From Rhizomonospora bruguierae (GTDB taxonomy: Bacteria > Actinomycetota > Actinomycetes > Mycobacteriales > Micromonosporaceae): a DNA stretch of 39,738 bases. The position numbers and the translations under genes were made by a program. Below are positions 26,354 to 35,283 of this stretch, piece by piece (the stretch's first letter is position 1; each line of letters starts with the position of its first letter). Below the pieces are notes generated by a model, which was not told where the DNA came from, searched no databases, and saw nothing but the letters and a program-made list of their open reading frames with translations. Location: positions 1-39,738 of the forward strand of contig NZ_BBQH01000054.1 in the NCBI RefSeq assembly GCF_018397995.1. Reading direction: 5' to 3'.

Positions 26354-26390
26354 CTTTCGCCCCCACTGACCTCGTCGGTGGGGGCGAAAG
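26354..26390 (+). terminator. Strong terminator after leuCD
   Basis: A 17-bp stem (26354-26370 with 26374-26390; one G-U pair) around the loop CTC, 24 nt after the leuD stop. A run of seven T follows at 26407-26413 but is too far away to be its U-tract. Confidence 0.85.
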
Positions 26391-26423
26391 CGTTGCGACA
26401 CAAGGCTTTTTTTCGCCCGGATG

Positions 26424-26451
26424 TTTGTGTACGCAGGCCAGAGGGCATACG
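26424..26451 (+). promoter_or_regulatory. Possible hupB promoter
   Basis: TTTGTG (26424-26429), 16-nt spacer, CATACG (26446-26451); the start would be about 47 nt before the hupB GTG. Confidence 0.35.
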
Positions 26452-26504
26452 GTGCGCGCAGAATGGCTCATGAGAGTCCACTGGTAACACTCGGGAGGGA
26501 AGAC

Positions 26505-27032
26505 GTGAACAAGGCCGAGCTCATCGAGGCGCTCTCCGCGCGCCTGGGCGACAAGAAGGCGGCCACCGCCGCCCTGGACGCGGTGCTGGCCGAGGTGCAG
26601 GCCGCGGTCACCAAGGGCGACCGGGTGGCGATTACCGGCTTCGGTGTGTTCGAGAAGCGGGTGCGCGGTGCCCGAACAGCGCGCAACCCGCGCACCGGCG
26701 AGTCGGTGAAGGTCAAGAAGACCGCGGTGCCCGCGTTCCGCGCCGGCGCCGGCTTCAAGGAGATGGTGGCCTCCGGCAAGGTGCCGAAGACCGCCGCGGC
26801 GAAGAAGACCGCCGCCACCAAGACCACCACCACGGCCCGGGCCGCGAAGGCCAGCGGCGCCGCCGCGCCGAAGGCCACGAAGGCGCCGACGAAGGCCGCG
26901 GCCACCAAGTCGGCGGCGGCGAAGAAGGCGCCGGCGAAGGCGGCCAAGTCGACGGCGCGGACCAGCGCGGCGGCGAAGAAGGCCCCCGCGAAGAAGGCCC
27001 CGGCCAAGAAGGCGGCGACCCGGAGCCGATAG
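26505..27032 (+). CDS. hupB: HU-type nucleoid protein with Lys/Ala-rich C-terminal tail
   Basis: DNA-binding, DNA-bending nucleoid protein. 175 residues: residues 1-90 are a standard HU domain (MNKAELIEALSARLGDKK start, VAITGFGVFEKRVRGARTARNPRTGE DNA-arm region, VPAFRAGAGFKEMV). Residues from about 98 are a low-complexity tail of Lys-Lys-Ala-Pro and Ala-Ala-Lys-Lys repeats, the histone-H1-like extension of actinobacterial HupB/HupS. GTG 26505 follows GGGAGGGA. The next gene, mutT1, is convergent, and only a 57-bp gap separates the two stops. Confidence 0.95.
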   Translation: MNKAELIEALSARLGDKKAATAALDAVLAEVQAAVTKGDRVAITGFGVFEKRVRGARTARNPRTGESVKVKKTAVPAFRAGAGFKEMVASGKVPKTAAAKKTAATKTTTTARAAKASGAAAPKATKAPTKAAATKSAAAKKAPAKAAKSTARTSAAAKKAPAKKAPAKKAATRSR

Positions 27033-27089
27033 GCGTATCCGGGCCGACTGACGGGCGCTCGTTCCCTAGGGGATGGGCGCCCTCACCGT

Positions 27090-28034
27090 TTATCCGGCGA
27101 GCGGATCGGCGCTCAGCGGGTCGGTGTCCAGGGGGTCGGCGTCCAGCGGGTCGAGGCCGACGAGGCGGTTGCCGCCGAACGCCAGCAACCAGCCGCTGCC
27201 CTTCGCCGTGCGGTACCGCGCCGCCGGTCGCTGCGGCCCGCCGGCCGCCTCGACGAGCCGGGCCAGCGCCGGTGGGATGACCTTTCCCTGGCTGCACACC
27301 ACGGTCGGGGGGAGCGCGGCGACGGTGGGCAGCGCGGCGACGGCGGTCGACCCCTCGGCGTCGTTGACGGTCTCGTCGAACCGGCCGTCCGCCTCGATCG
27401 GCAGGTCCAGCGCGGCGGCGAGCGGCGCCAGGGTCTGCCGGCAGCGGCGCGGTGTGGCGGAGAGCAGGCGGCGCGGCCGGCAGGCGGCCAGCGGCGACAC
27501 CAGGCGCGCGGCCTCCACCTCACCGGCCGGCTCCAGCGGGCGGGCCCCGTCGTCGGCGAACCAGCTTTCCCGCCTGCCCGCGTGCGCGTGGCGCACCAGC
27601 AGCACGACGCCGGTGACCGGCGGCAGGTTCGCGAACGCGCGCAGCACCTCCCGGTCGTGCGGGTAGCTGACCCGCTCGATCGCCGCCGCGGCGGGCAGCC
27701 AGCACAGGTCGTCGGCTTCCTCGTTCGGCTCGAACGGAGCCGGCTCCACCGCGCGCATGGACCAGTAGTCCACGACCTTGGGTGCGCCGCCCACCGCGTA
27801 GTGGACCCGCGGCAGGCGGACCTGCGGGGTGGCGACCAGCCCGGCCTCCTCGCCCACCTCGCGCACCGCCGCGACCAGTGGATGCTCGCCCTGCTCCACC
27901 TTGCCCTTCGGCAGCGACCAGTCGTCGTACCGGGGCCGGTGCACGAGGCAGACCTCGACGCCGCCGGCCCCGGGAGCATCGCGGTAGACGACGCCGCCGG
28001 CCGCCCGGATCGTCGTGGTATTCAGGGCAGTCAC
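27090..28034 (-). CDS. mutT1: MutT1-type Nudix hydrolase fused to a histidine phosphatase domain
   Basis: 314 residues. The N-terminal Nudix domain has the full box (GKVEQGEHPLVAAVREVGEE, then AGL); the C-terminal histidine-phosphatase-like domain starts at VLLVRHAHAGRRESW (RHA in place of RHG) with LLSATPRRCRQTL. The mycobacterial homologue (Rv2985), also beside hupB and ppk1, hydrolyses 8-oxo-GTP/dGTP products and diadenosine polyphosphates. The C-terminus ends in four DPL-type pentads (DPLDA, DPLDT, DPLSA, DPLAG). The GTG start overlaps the TGA of a short upstream ORF (GTGA). Confidence 0.88.
   Translation of the reverse strand: MTALNTTTIRAAGGVVYRDAPGAGGVEVCLVHRPRYDDWSLPKGKVEQGEHPLVAAVREVGEEAGLVATPQVRLPRVHYAVGGAPKVVDYWSMRAVEPAPFEPNEEADDLCWLPAAAAIERVSYPHDREVLRAFANLPPVTGVVLLVRHAHAGRRESWFADDGARPLEPAGEVEAARLVSPLAACRPRRLLSATPRRCRQTLAPLAAALDLPIEADGRFDETVNDAEGSTAVAALPTVAALPPTVVCSQGKVIPPALARLVEAAGGPQRPAARYRTAKGSGWLLAFGGNRLVGLDPLDADPLDTDPLSADPLAG
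27093..27152 (-). repeat. Four 15-bp coding repeats at the mutT1 3' end
   Basis: Four imperfect 15-bp units encode DPLDA-DPLDT-DPLSA-DPLAG just before the stop. They look like slippage expansion of an acidic tail and lie outside both catalytic domains. Confidence 0.75.
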
Positions 28035-28078
28035 TCCACTCGCCGTCGCCGCGCGGCCCGGCGCCACGTCCCCAGCAC
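28031..28078 (-). CDS. Possible leaderless 15-codon upstream ORF coupled to mutT1
   Basis: On the minus strand TAGGCT (plus 28085-28090) is followed 6 nt later by GTG, opening an ORF encoding (f)MLGTWRRAARRRRVE and ending in TGA. The TGA overlaps the mutT1 GTG start as GTGA. Seven of the 15 codons are... Arg-rich (six Arg, four in a row, with alternating CGG and CGA codons). The -10-like hexamer lies 12 nt after the ppk1 stop. The arrangement suggests that mutT1 is translated by ribosomes finishing this ORF, since mutT1 itself has only a poor ribosome site. No homology is known to me. Confidence 0.45.
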   Translation of the reverse strand: MLGTWRRAARRRRVE

Positions 28079-28102
28079 CCCGCCAGCCTAGCGGCGCGGC
28101 GC

Positions 28103-30418
28103 CTACCCGGCCGGTCCGACGACCCGGCGCAGCATGGCCTCCTGCAGGTGCGGCCGCGGCGCGTCCGCGTCGCCGCGGCGGCGGCTCCACGTGCCGTCCG
28201 GCGCCAACTCGAACGCCTCGCAGTCGTCGCTCATCGACATCGCGAACATCCGGTCCAGTTCGCCGCGCGCGTCCACGTCGGTGACCTGCACCAGCGCCTC
28301 CACCCGGCGGTCCAGGTTGCGGTGCATCAGGTCCGCCGAGCCGATCCGGTACTCGGTGCCGGCGTCGCCGGGCCCGCCCTCGCCGAACCGGAACACCCGG
28401 GAATGCTCCAGGAACCGGCCGAGGATCGAGCGGACGCGGACGTTCTCCGACAGGTCCGGCACGCCGGGGCGCAGCGAGCACATGCCCCGCACCACCAGGT
28501 CGACCCGCACGCCGGCCCGGGACGCCCGGTACAGCGCGTCGATGATCTCCTCGTCGACCATCGCGTTCACCTTCATCTGCACCAGCCCGGCACCGCCGGC
28601 CCGGACCCGCTCCACCTCCCGCTCGATCCGCTCGATGATCCCGCTGCGGATGCCGTGCGGCGCCACCAGCAGCCGCCGGTACGCGGTCTGCCGGCTGTAC
28701 CCGGTGAGTACGTTGAACAGGTCGGTCAGGTCGGCGCCCACCTCCGGGTCGGCGGTGAGCATCCCGTAGTCCTCGTACAGCCGGGCGGTCTTCGGGTGGT
28801 AGTTGCCCGTGCCGATGTGGCAGTACCGGCGGATCTGCCCGCCCTCCTCCCGCACCACCAGCGCCGTCTTGCAGTGCGTCTTCAGCCCGACCAGCCCGTA
28901 CACGACGTGGCAACCGGCCCGCTCCAGCATCCGGGCCCAACCGATGTTGGCCTGCTCGTCGAAGCGGGCCTTCAACTCGACCAGCACCACCACCTGCTTG
29001 CCCGCCTCGGCCGCGTCGATCAGCGCGTCCACGATGGGGGAGTCGCCGCTGGTCCGGTACAGCGTCTGCTTGATGGCCAGGACGTTGGGGTCGGCGGCGG
29101 CCTGCTCGATGAAGCGCTGCACGCTCGTGGAGAACGAGTGGTACGGGTGGTGCACCAGGATGTCGCCGTCCCGCAGCCGGGCGAAGAAGCTGCGTGGCGT
29201 CTCGCCCTCGACCAGGCGCGGGTGGGTCGCCGGCACGAACGGCCGGTCCTTTAGGTCCGGGCGCTCCGACTCGTCGTACACCTGCCACAGCGCGGACAGG
29301 TCCAGCAGGCCGGGGACCCGCAGCACGTCGTGCGCGTCCATGTCCAGCTCGCGGACCAGCGTCTCCAGCACCGTGTCCGAGATCGACGCGGCCACCTCCA
29401 GCCGGACCGGCGGGCCGAGCCGGCGCCGGGCCAGCTCCCGCTCCAGGGCCTGGAGCAGGTCCTCGTCCCGGTCCTCGTCCACCTCCAGGTCGGCGTTGCG
29501 GGTGACCCGGAACAGGTGGCACTCGACCACCTGCATGCCGGAGAACAGCTGGCCGAGCTGGGCCGCGATCAGCTCCTCGACGGGCAGGAACCGGGGGCGG
29601 CCCGGGTCGCCGCCGACCACCACGAACCGGGGCACGTTGTTCGGCACCTTGATCCGGGCGAACAGCTCGGGGCCGCCGTCCGGGTCGCGGACCACCACGG
29701 CCAGGTTGAGCGAGCGGTTGGAGATGTACGGGAACGGGTGCGCCGGGTCCACCGCCAGCGGCGTGAGCACCGGGAACACGTGCTCCCGGAAGTACGTGCG
29801 CAGGTGCTGGCGCTCGCCGAAGTCCAGGTCCAACCAGCGGACGAGGTGGATGTCCTGTTCGGCCAGGCGCGGCCGGACGTCCTCGGCGAAGCAGCGGGCG
29901 TGCCGGGCGACCAGGTCGGCGGTGCGCCCGGCGATCAGTTCGAGTTGGCGGCGCAGCGGTAGCTGGTCGCCGCCCCGGATCGGGATGCCGGCCTGCTGGC
30001 GGCGCTTCAGCCCGGCGATGCGGACCATGAAGAACTCGTCCAGGTTGCTCGCGAAAATGGCCAGGAACTTGGCCCGCTCCAGCAGCGGGGTCTCCGGGTC
30101 CTCGGCGAGTGCCAGTACCCGGGCGTTGAAGTCGAGCCAGGACAGCTCGCGGTTGAGGAACCGGTCCTCCGGGAGCGGCCGGTCGGTGGCCGGTGGCCGG
30201 TCGGTGGCCGGCGGTTCGACGGTGGCGGCCGCGGACTCGGCGCCGCCCACCCGGTTCGGCGCGGTGCGGGGCGCGCCCGCCGGTTCGCCCGTCCCGTTCT
30301 GCGCCGGCCCCTCCGGTTCCGGCTCGCCGCCCACCGGCGTGTCGACCGGGATGAGGATGGCGCGGCGCCGGGCCGGCTTGCCGTGGGGCTGGCTGGGGTG
30401 CGGCGGCGGGCTGTTCAC
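28103..30418 (-). CDS. ppk1: Polyphosphate kinase 1
   Basis: Reversibly polymerises ATP gamma-phosphate into polyphosphate. 771 residues. The first ~85 are Pro/Glu-rich and disordered, with an [11 protein letters not shown] duplication. The conserved enzyme follows: N domain ([20 protein letters not shown]), H domain, and two phospholipase-D-like C domains. Catalytic His-515 (GLKTHCK) and His-534 ([20 protein letters not shown]) keep the 19-residue spacing of the E. coli active-site pair. GTG 30418 follows TGGAG. Downstream, mutT1 is on the same strand, as in mycobacteria. Confidence 0.95.
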   Translation of the reverse strand: MNSPPPHPSQPHGKPARRRAILIPVDTPVGGEPEPEGPAQNGTGEPAGAPRTAPNRVGGAESAAATVEPPATDRPPATDRPLPEDRFLNRELSWLDFNARVLALAEDPETPLLERAKFLAIFASNLDEFFMVRIAGLKRRQQAGIPIRGGDQLPLRRQLELIAGRTADLVARHARCFAEDVRPRLAEQDIHLVRWLDLDFGERQHLRTYFREHVFPVLTPLAVDPAHPFPYISNRSLNLAVVVRDPDGGPELFARIKVPNNVPRFVVVGGDPGRPRFLPVEELIAAQLGQLFSGMQVVECHLFRVTRNADLEVDEDRDEDLLQALERELARRRLGPPVRLEVAASISDTVLETLVRELDMDAHDVLRVPGLLDLSALWQVYDESERPDLKDRPFVPATHPRLVEGETPRSFFARLRDGDILVHHPYHSFSTSVQRFIEQAAADPNVLAIKQTLYRTSGDSPIVDALIDAAEAGKQVVVLVELKARFDEQANIGWARMLERAGCHVVYGLVGLKTHCKTALVVREEGGQIRRYCHIGTGNYHPKTARLYEDYGMLTADPEVGADLTDLFNVLTGYSRQTAYRRLLVAPHGIRSGIIERIEREVERVRAGGAGLVQMKVNAMVDEEIIDALYRASRAGVRVDLVVRGMCSLRPGVPDLSENVRVRSILGRFLEHSRVFRFGEGGPGDAGTEYRIGSADLMHRNLDRRVEALVQVTDVDARGELDRMFAMSMSDDCEAFELAPDGTWSRRRGDADAPRPHLQEAMLRRVVGPAG

Positions 30419-30463
30419 GGCTCCATCATCACCCGGGCGGGGTTAACGAAGGGTGAACGCGTC

Positions 30464-30679
30464 TCATGAATTGGTGGGCATGGTCGGCAAGCTAACCCGC
30501 CCGACCCCGCCAGATTTGTCTTTGTCGATCTGAACGCGCTGCCCGAGGCGGAGCAGGCGCAACCCCGAGGCGTCGAAGGCCGCGGCCGGGAACGGCAGTT
30601 CCGTCCCATCATCCAGGAGCAGCGTTCCGCTGCGGGTCTGCGGGTCGTACGTGGCCACGGTCCCCTGCATGAGGCGCAC
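30464..30679 (-). CDS. Small cold-shock-like / OB-fold protein of unknown role
   Basis: 71 residues (68 if translation starts at ATG 30670). The sequence begins with MQGTVATYDPQTRSGTLLLD followed by DGTELPFPAAAFDAS, then LRLLRLGQRVQI; this pattern of a short beta-barrel with a Gly-Thr turn and a conserved GQRV strand recalls cold-shock domains, although RNP1/RNP2 aromatics are missing. GTG 30679 has GGAGGGGG just upstream. It lies between fbiD and ppk1 on the same strand, 45 nt before ppk1, and may be in one transcript with it. Confidence 0.6.
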   Translation of the reverse strand: MRLMQGTVATYDPQTRSGTLLLDDGTELPFPAAAFDASGLRLLRLGQRVQIDKDKSGGVGRVSLPTMPTNS

Positions 30680-30738
30680 GCTACCCCCTCCAACGCCCGG
30701 CGGGGGAGCGGAAGCCACGGTCTCGGCGAGGGCGCCGG

Positions 30739-31449
30739 CTATGCCGAAGCCGGCGGGGGACCGGAGGCCGCCGCAGGCGTGGCGGCGTAGAGGGGCGCCG
30801 TGTGCGGGCCCAGCCCGAGTGCGGCGGCGGCGGCCAGGTCGGCGGCCGTGTCGACGTCCCGGCGCAGAGAGGGCCACTCGCCGGTCAGGGGCGCGGCGCC
30901 GGCCAGCGCGTGGGCGACCGCGGAGCCGGCGCCGAAGCGGGGTTGCGGTGGCACCCCCGGCGGCGTGGTGAGCAGCGTGGTGCCGGTGCCCGGGGCGTCG
31001 GCCACGAACCGGCGGGCCGGCTCGCCTCCCGCCCCGGCGCGGGCCGCGGCGGTCAGGGCGGCGGTCAGTTCGGCGGGGCGCAGGGCGGGCAGGTCGGCGG
31101 TCAGCGCGGCCACCCAGCGGCCCGGACCGGCGACCGTGGCGATCCCGTGCGCCACGGCCGCGTTGAGCCCCTCGTGCGGCCGCTCCCCGGCACCCGGCGG
31201 CGGGTCCGCGACCACGCGGGCGCCCAGCGCCCGGGCCGCGGCCGCCACCGCCGGGTCGTCGGTGACCACCAGCACCTCGGCGACCGCCGCCGAGCGGGCC
31301 GCCGCGGCCACCGTGTCCTGCGTCAGGGCCAGCGCCAGCCGGTCGTGCGGCACGCCGGGCAGGGCGCCGCGCAGCCGGCTCTTGGCCGCGCTCAGCCGCT
31401 TGACCGGTACCACGACCGCCCAGCCGGCCGCCCAGCCCCGTTGACGCAC
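30739..31449 (-). CDS. fbiD: Phosphoenolpyruvate (2-phospho-lactate) guanylyltransferase, F420 biosynthesis
   Basis: CofC/FbiD family nucleotidyltransferase that joins GTP with PEP (actinobacterial form) to make the side-chain donor of coenzyme F420. 236 residues: VVVPVKRLSAAKSRLRG nucleotide-binding start, EVLVVTDDPAVAAAARALGARVVADP, LNAAVAHGIATV, VAALTADLPALRPAEL and a C-terminal LRRDVDTAADLAAA block. GTG 31449 fits the family N-terminus and has CATATT 6 nt upstream with no ribosome site (leaderless pattern); longer starts in this frame are rejected. It is divergent from plsC, and the order ppk1-fbiD-gpsA is shared with M. tuberculosis (Rv2984-Rv2982c). Confidence 0.88.
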   Translation of the reverse strand: MRQRGWAAGWAVVVPVKRLSAAKSRLRGALPGVPHDRLALALTQDTVAAAARSAAVAEVLVVTDDPAVAAAARALGARVVADPPPGAGERPHEGLNAAVAHGIATVAGPGRWVAALTADLPALRPAELTAALTAAARAGAGGEPARRFVADAPGTGTTLLTTPPGVPPQPRFGAGSAVAHALAGAAPLTGEWPSLRRDVDTAADLAAAAALGLGPHTAPLYAATPAAASGPPPASA

Positions 31450-31553
31450 AGCGCAAATATGCCAGCCCCCGAGCGGGGCGCCCCGCGCTGGCTCCCGCTC
31501 GCCCGACCAGGCATGATTCCTCGCAGGCGGGGAGCGTACGAGGAGGCGGGCCG

Positions 31554-32273
31554 GTGGCACGGCGCAGGCTGGGGTTCTGGCGGCGGTTCGCGGTCGCCGT
31601 GGTCAAGCCGGTCCTGAACGTGTGGACCAGACGCACCTGGACCGGCATGGAACACATCCCGGCCAGCGGCGGGGTCATCCTGGTGCCGAACCACCTCTCG
31701 CACGCCGACCCGCTCGTCTCCGCGCACTACATCTTCGACGCCGGACGCTGGCCCCGGTTCCTGGCCAAGGCGAGCGTGTTCAAGGTGCCGGTGCTGGGCT
31801 GGTACCTCAGCGAGGTCGGCCAGGTGCCGGTCGAGCGGGGCACCGCGGAGGCGGCCCGATCGCTGGACTCGCTGGTCCAGGCGATCAAGGACGGGCAGGC
31901 GGTGGTCGTCTACCCGGAGGGCACCACCACCCGGGAGCCGGACCTGTGGCCGATGCGCGGCAAGACCGGCGCGGCCCGGCTGGCCCTGGCGACCGGGGCT
32001 CCGGTGGTGCCGATCGCGATGTGGGGACCGCAGCGGATGTTCGATCCGCGCACGAAGAAGCTCGGACTGCGCCCCCGGATCCCGGTGATGGTCGCGGCCG
32101 GGCCGCCGGTCGACCTCTCCCGCTGGCGGGGCGCCACGTCCACGCCGGCCGTCCTGCAGGAGATGACCGACGAGATCATGCTCCGGGTCCGGGACATGGT
32201 CGGTGAGTTGCGCGGCGAGACCCCGCCGCCGCTGTACCAGCCGACCGCCCGGAAAGGGGGCGACCAGCGATGA
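31554..32273 (+). CDS. plsC: 1-Acyl-sn-glycerol-3-phosphate acyltransferase family protein
   Basis: Acylates lysophosphatidic acid in phospholipid synthesis, at the membrane. 239 residues: motif I NHLSHADP (NHxxxD type), motif II region [16 protein letters not shown], motif III YPEGTTT and a motif IV-like PVVPIAMWG. The N-terminus is basic and amphipathic. GTG 31554 has AGGAGG 8 nt upstream. The ATGA overlap with gpsA, which makes glycerol-3-phosphate, places two steps of phospholipid synthesis in one unit. Confidence 0.9.
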   Translation: MARRRLGFWRRFAVAVVKPVLNVWTRRTWTGMEHIPASGGVILVPNHLSHADPLVSAHYIFDAGRWPRFLAKASVFKVPVLGWYLSEVGQVPVERGTAEAARSLDSLVQAIKDGQAVVVYPEGTTTREPDLWPMRGKTGAARLALATGAPVVPIAMWGPQRMFDPRTKKLGLRPRIPVMVAAGPPVDLSRWRGATSTPAVLQEMTDEIMLRVRDMVGELRGETPPPLYQPTARKGGDQR

Positions 32274-33286
32274 GCCGCGTCAAGGCGGCGGTGCTCGGCG
32301 CCGGGTCCTGGGGTACCGCGTTCGCGAAGGTGCTCGGCGACGCCGGCGCCGACGTGACGATGTGGGCCCGGCGGGAGTCGGTGGTCGCGGCGATCCGCGA
32401 CAGCGGCACGAACGTGGACTACCTGCCGCAGGCGCGGCTGGCCGGCAACGTCACCGCGACCACGGACCACACCGAGGCGATCAAGGATGCGGACCTGGTG
32501 GTGCTCGCCGTCCCGTCGCAGACGCTGCGCGGGAACCTGGCCGAGTGGGCGCCGACGATCTCCCCCGGTGCCACGCTGATCTCGCTGATGAAGGGCATCG
32601 AGCTGGGCACCACCAAGCGGATGAGCGAGGTGATCGTGGAGACCGCCCGGGTCGAGGAGGACCGCGTGGTGGTCGTCTCCGGCCCGAACCTGGCCCCCGA
32701 GATCGCCCAGGAGCAGCCGGCGGCCACCGTGGTCGCCTGCACCGACCGGGCCCGGGCCACGCTCGTCCAGCGGGCGATCACCACGCCGTACCTGCGCCCG
32801 TACACGAACCATGACGTGATCGGCTGCGAACTGGGCGGCGCGGTGAAGAACGTGATCGCGCTGGCCTACGGGATCGCCACCTCGATGGGGCTCGGCGACA
32901 ACACCCGGGCCATGCTGATCACCCGCGGCCTGGCCGAGACCGCCCGGCTGGGCGTGGCGCTCGGTGCCGACCCGCTCACCTTCGCCGGTCTGGCGGGCCT
33001 CGGCGACCTGGTGGGCACCTGCTCCTCGCCGCTGTCCCGCAATCGCACCTTCGGGGAGCGGCTGGGGCGCGGCGAGACCCTGGACCAGGCCCAGCGGGCC
33101 ACCCGGCAGACCGCGGAGGGGGTCAAGAGCTGCCTGGCGATCCGCGACCTGGCCCGCTCGCACGGGGTGGAGATGCCGATCACCGAGCAGGTCGAGCGGG
33201 TCTGCCACGAGGGCATCGACCCGCGTCTGGCCATCAAGATCCTGATGAGCCGGGAGACGAAGCCGGAGTATGTGGTGCCGGGGTGA
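32270..33286 (+). CDS. gpsA: NAD(P)-dependent glycerol-3-phosphate dehydrogenase
   Basis: Reduces dihydroxyacetone phosphate to sn-glycerol-3-phosphate for lipid synthesis. 338 residues: Rossmann motif [53 protein letters not shown], catalytic Lys in [19 protein letters not shown], and [20 protein letters not shown]. The start overlaps plsC (ATGA) and the stop overlaps the next gene (GTGA). Confidence 0.96.
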   Translation: MSRVKAAVLGAGSWGTAFAKVLGDAGADVTMWARRESVVAAIRDSGTNVDYLPQARLAGNVTATTDHTEAIKDADLVVLAVPSQTLRGNLAEWAPTISPGATLISLMKGIELGTTKRMSEVIVETARVEEDRVVVVSGPNLAPEIAQEQPAATVVACTDRARATLVQRAITTPYLRPYTNHDVIGCELGGAVKNVIALAYGIATSMGLGDNTRAMLITRGLAETARLGVALGADPLTFAGLAGLGDLVGTCSSPLSRNRTFGERLGRGETLDQAQRATRQTAEGVKSCLAIRDLARSHGVEMPITEQVERVCHEGIDPRLAIKILMSRETKPEYVVPG

Positions 33287-34425
33287 GCGAGGCCGCCGGA
33301 GGAAGCGAGGCCGGGGTGAACGAGTGGGGTGACGGCACCCGCTGCGCGCACGCCGGCCTGCCCGCCCCCGTGCCGGGGCAGCCGTTCCTGCCGGGTCCGG
33401 TCTTCGCCGCCCCGTACCACCTGGACCCGGTCGCCGGTCCGGCCGCCGCCCCGGACGGGTACGGCCGGCCGGACAACGCGAGCCGGCGGCGGCTGGAGGA
33501 GGCCATCGGCTCGCTGGAGGCCGGTTCGTGCCTGGCGTTCGCGTCCGGCCAGGCGGCCATCACCGCCCTCCTGCTGACCCTGCTGAACCCCGGCGACACC
33601 GTCCTGCTGCCCTCGGACGGGTACTACCTGGTCCGCGCGTTCGCCGCCGGCACCCTGGAGCGGATCGGGGTGCGGGTACTCACCGCCCCCACGGCGGGCC
33701 CGTACCCGCCACTCGCCGGGGTGACCCTGGTCCTGCTGGAGTCCCCGGCCAACCCCGGCCTGGACGTGGCCGACCTGGCCGCCCTGTCGGCCGCCGCGCA
33801 CGCCGCGGGCGCGCTCGTCGCCGTCGACAACACCACCGCCACCCCGCTCGGCCAGCGCCCCCTCGACCTCGGCGCGGACGTGGTGGTCGCCTCCGGCACC
33901 AAGGCCCTCACCGGCCACTCCGACCTGCTCCTGGGCTACCTCGCCACCCGCGACGGGGAACTGCTCTCCCGGGTCCGGCAGTGGCGCAACCAAACCGGCG
34001 CCGTGCCCGGGGCCTTCGACGCCTGGCTGGCGCACCGCTCACTGGCCACACTGGACCTGCGCCTGGCCCGCCAGTCGGCCAACGCCGCCGCCCTGGCGCG
34101 GTCGCTCGCCGCCCGCCCCGACGTCGCCGGGCTGCGCTGGCCCGGGCTGACCGGCGACCCGGCGCACGAGGTGGCGGCCCGGCAGATGCGCCGCCTCCCC
34201 GGCATCGTCTCGTTCGACCTCGGCTCCGCGGAGCGGGTCGGGCGGTTCCTGACCGCCTCCCGGCTGATATTCGCGGCGACATCATTCGGCGGCGTGCACA
34301 CCAGCGCCGACCGGCGCGCGCAGTGGGGCGACGAGGTGACCGGGGGCTTCCTCCGCCTTTCGTGCGGCATCGAGGACACCCCGGACCTCGTCGCGGACAT
34401 CAACGGAGCGCTCGACCGCGCCTGA
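33283..34425 (+). CDS. Cystathionine gamma-lyase-like PLP enzyme (Cys/Met metabolism family)
   Basis: Fold-type I PLP enzyme of the trans-sulfuration family. 380 residues from GTG 33283: [11 protein letters not shown]-terminal block, [48 protein letters not shown], and PLP-binding Lys-207 in [16 protein letters not shown]. The GTGA overlap with gpsA suggests coupling; GTG 33316 gives an N-terminus ([14 protein letters not shown]) nearer to homologues and is a good alternative. It could be a gamma-lyase, gamma-synthase or beta-lyase; position with plsC-gpsA does not decide this. Confidence 0.82.
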   Translation: MSEAAGGSEAGVNEWGDGTRCAHAGLPAPVPGQPFLPGPVFAAPYHLDPVAGPAAAPDGYGRPDNASRRRLEEAIGSLEAGSCLAFASGQAAITALLLTLLNPGDTVLLPSDGYYLVRAFAAGTLERIGVRVLTAPTAGPYPPLAGVTLVLLESPANPGLDVADLAALSAAAHAAGALVAVDNTTATPLGQRPLDLGADVVVASGTKALTGHSDLLLGYLATRDGELLSRVRQWRNQTGAVPGAFDAWLAHRSLATLDLRLARQSANAAALARSLAARPDVAGLRWPGLTGDPAHEVAARQMRRLPGIVSFDLGSAERVGRFLTASRLIFAATSFGGVHTSADRRAQWGDEVTGGFLRLSCGIEDTPDLVADINGALDRA

Positions 34426-34548
34426 ACGGCCGGCCCGCCTTGCCCATTCCCGTCGCGCTGACGGCCCGGCCCGGTTCGGCCTGGCCCGGCTCGGCTTGGC
34501 GGAGTGCGGTGCGATCGCCCGCGTCGGGGCCGTCCGTTCATCGTCCAG

Positions 34549-35049
34549 TCAGGCGCGCTGCGCGGCGCAGGCGAACTCGTCCAACCAGTCGACCTGGCCG
34601 TCGTTGCCGGGCACAAGGAGCCCCCGGGCCTCGGAGATCCGCCGCCACGCTTCGGGTGGCGTCAGCCCCAGGCGTACCAGGGTGGCGGCGGCCAGCAGGG
34701 AGGAGCGTCCGATCCCGGCCCAGCAGTGGATGACGACGAACTCACCCCGCCGGAGTGAGCCGGCCAACCGGTCCACGAGGATGTCGCAGGCGATGCCGGG
34801 GGCCGGCGTCCGGCGGTCCGGGATGGGGAACGAGACGAACTCCAGGCCGGCCGCGTGCGCCTCGCGCGGCTCGGCGGCCAGGGCCAGCCGCCGGTACTCG
34901 GCGCTGGTCAGCGCGGAGACGAGCAGGCGTACCCCGGCGCCGGCCAGGGCGGCCATCTCGCCCGGGAGCAGCGCTCCCCCGCGCGGGTGCGCCATCGTGG
35001 CCAGCCGCCCGGGTGCTGGCGCGTCGATCACGTGCAGTGGCGGTGTCAT
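34549..35049 (-). CDS. Dual-specificity phosphatase-like protein
   Basis: 166 residues, soluble. A general-acid loop region (FVSFPIPDRRTPAPG) precedes the P-loop VVIHCWAGIGRSSLLAAATL (HCxxGxxRS), in which Cys and Arg are catalytic. A start block PGRLATMAHPRGG resembles archaeal and bacterial DSP/PTP-like small phosphatases. ATG 35049 follows GAGG at 4-5 nt. It is convergent to the gene before it and divergent from ddl. The substrate is unknown. Confidence 0.78.
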   Translation of the reverse strand: MTPPLHVIDAPAPGRLATMAHPRGGALLPGEMAALAGAGVRLLVSALTSAEYRRLALAAEPREAHAAGLEFVSFPIPDRRTPAPGIACDILVDRLAGSLRRGEFVVIHCWAGIGRSSLLAAATLVRLGLTPPEAWRRISEARGLLVPGNDGQVDWLDEFACAAQRA

Positions 35050-35107
35050 GTCGCCTCGTTCTCGGTCAGGTTCGGGGGACCGCGTCCGTGATCAGCCGGC
35101 ATGGAGT

Positions 35108-35281
35108 GTTGCCCGGGCCGGCGCGGCTGGCAGGTCTCAAACCCAGCAGCGTTTCCCAGGACGGCGCGGCCGGCAAAATCCACAACCAGGGGAGTTTCCC
35201 AGGCCGGCACCCGCCGGACAGATCCCAACCCGGCAGTCGCCTCCCGGGCCGGCGCGGCCGGCAACCAGAGTAGGGTCTGGC
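35108..35281 (+). repeat. Four imperfect 43-45-bp tandem repeats upstream of ddl
   Basis: Units start at 35108, 35151, 35194 and 35239 with GTTKCCC-like or GCCTCCC heads followed by (A/G)GGCCGGCGCGGCYGGC and an A/C-rich tail (for example ATCCCAACCCGGCAG). Each unit can form a GC-rich stem from its GCCGG...CCGGC core. Identity is partial. The array fills the gap between the DSP start and the ddl start, and its last unit contains the ddl -10-like hexamer. Confidence 0.65.
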
Positions 35282-35283
35282 CC

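Noticed and set aside
26407-26413. Seven-T run as the U-tract of the leuCD terminator
   Set aside because: It starts 17 nt after the stem ends, too far to act as the U-tract of that hairpin.
35108-35281. CRISPR-like array before ddl
   Set aside because: The units are directly adjacent, degenerate along their whole length, and have no unique spacers of constant size; no cas genes are present.
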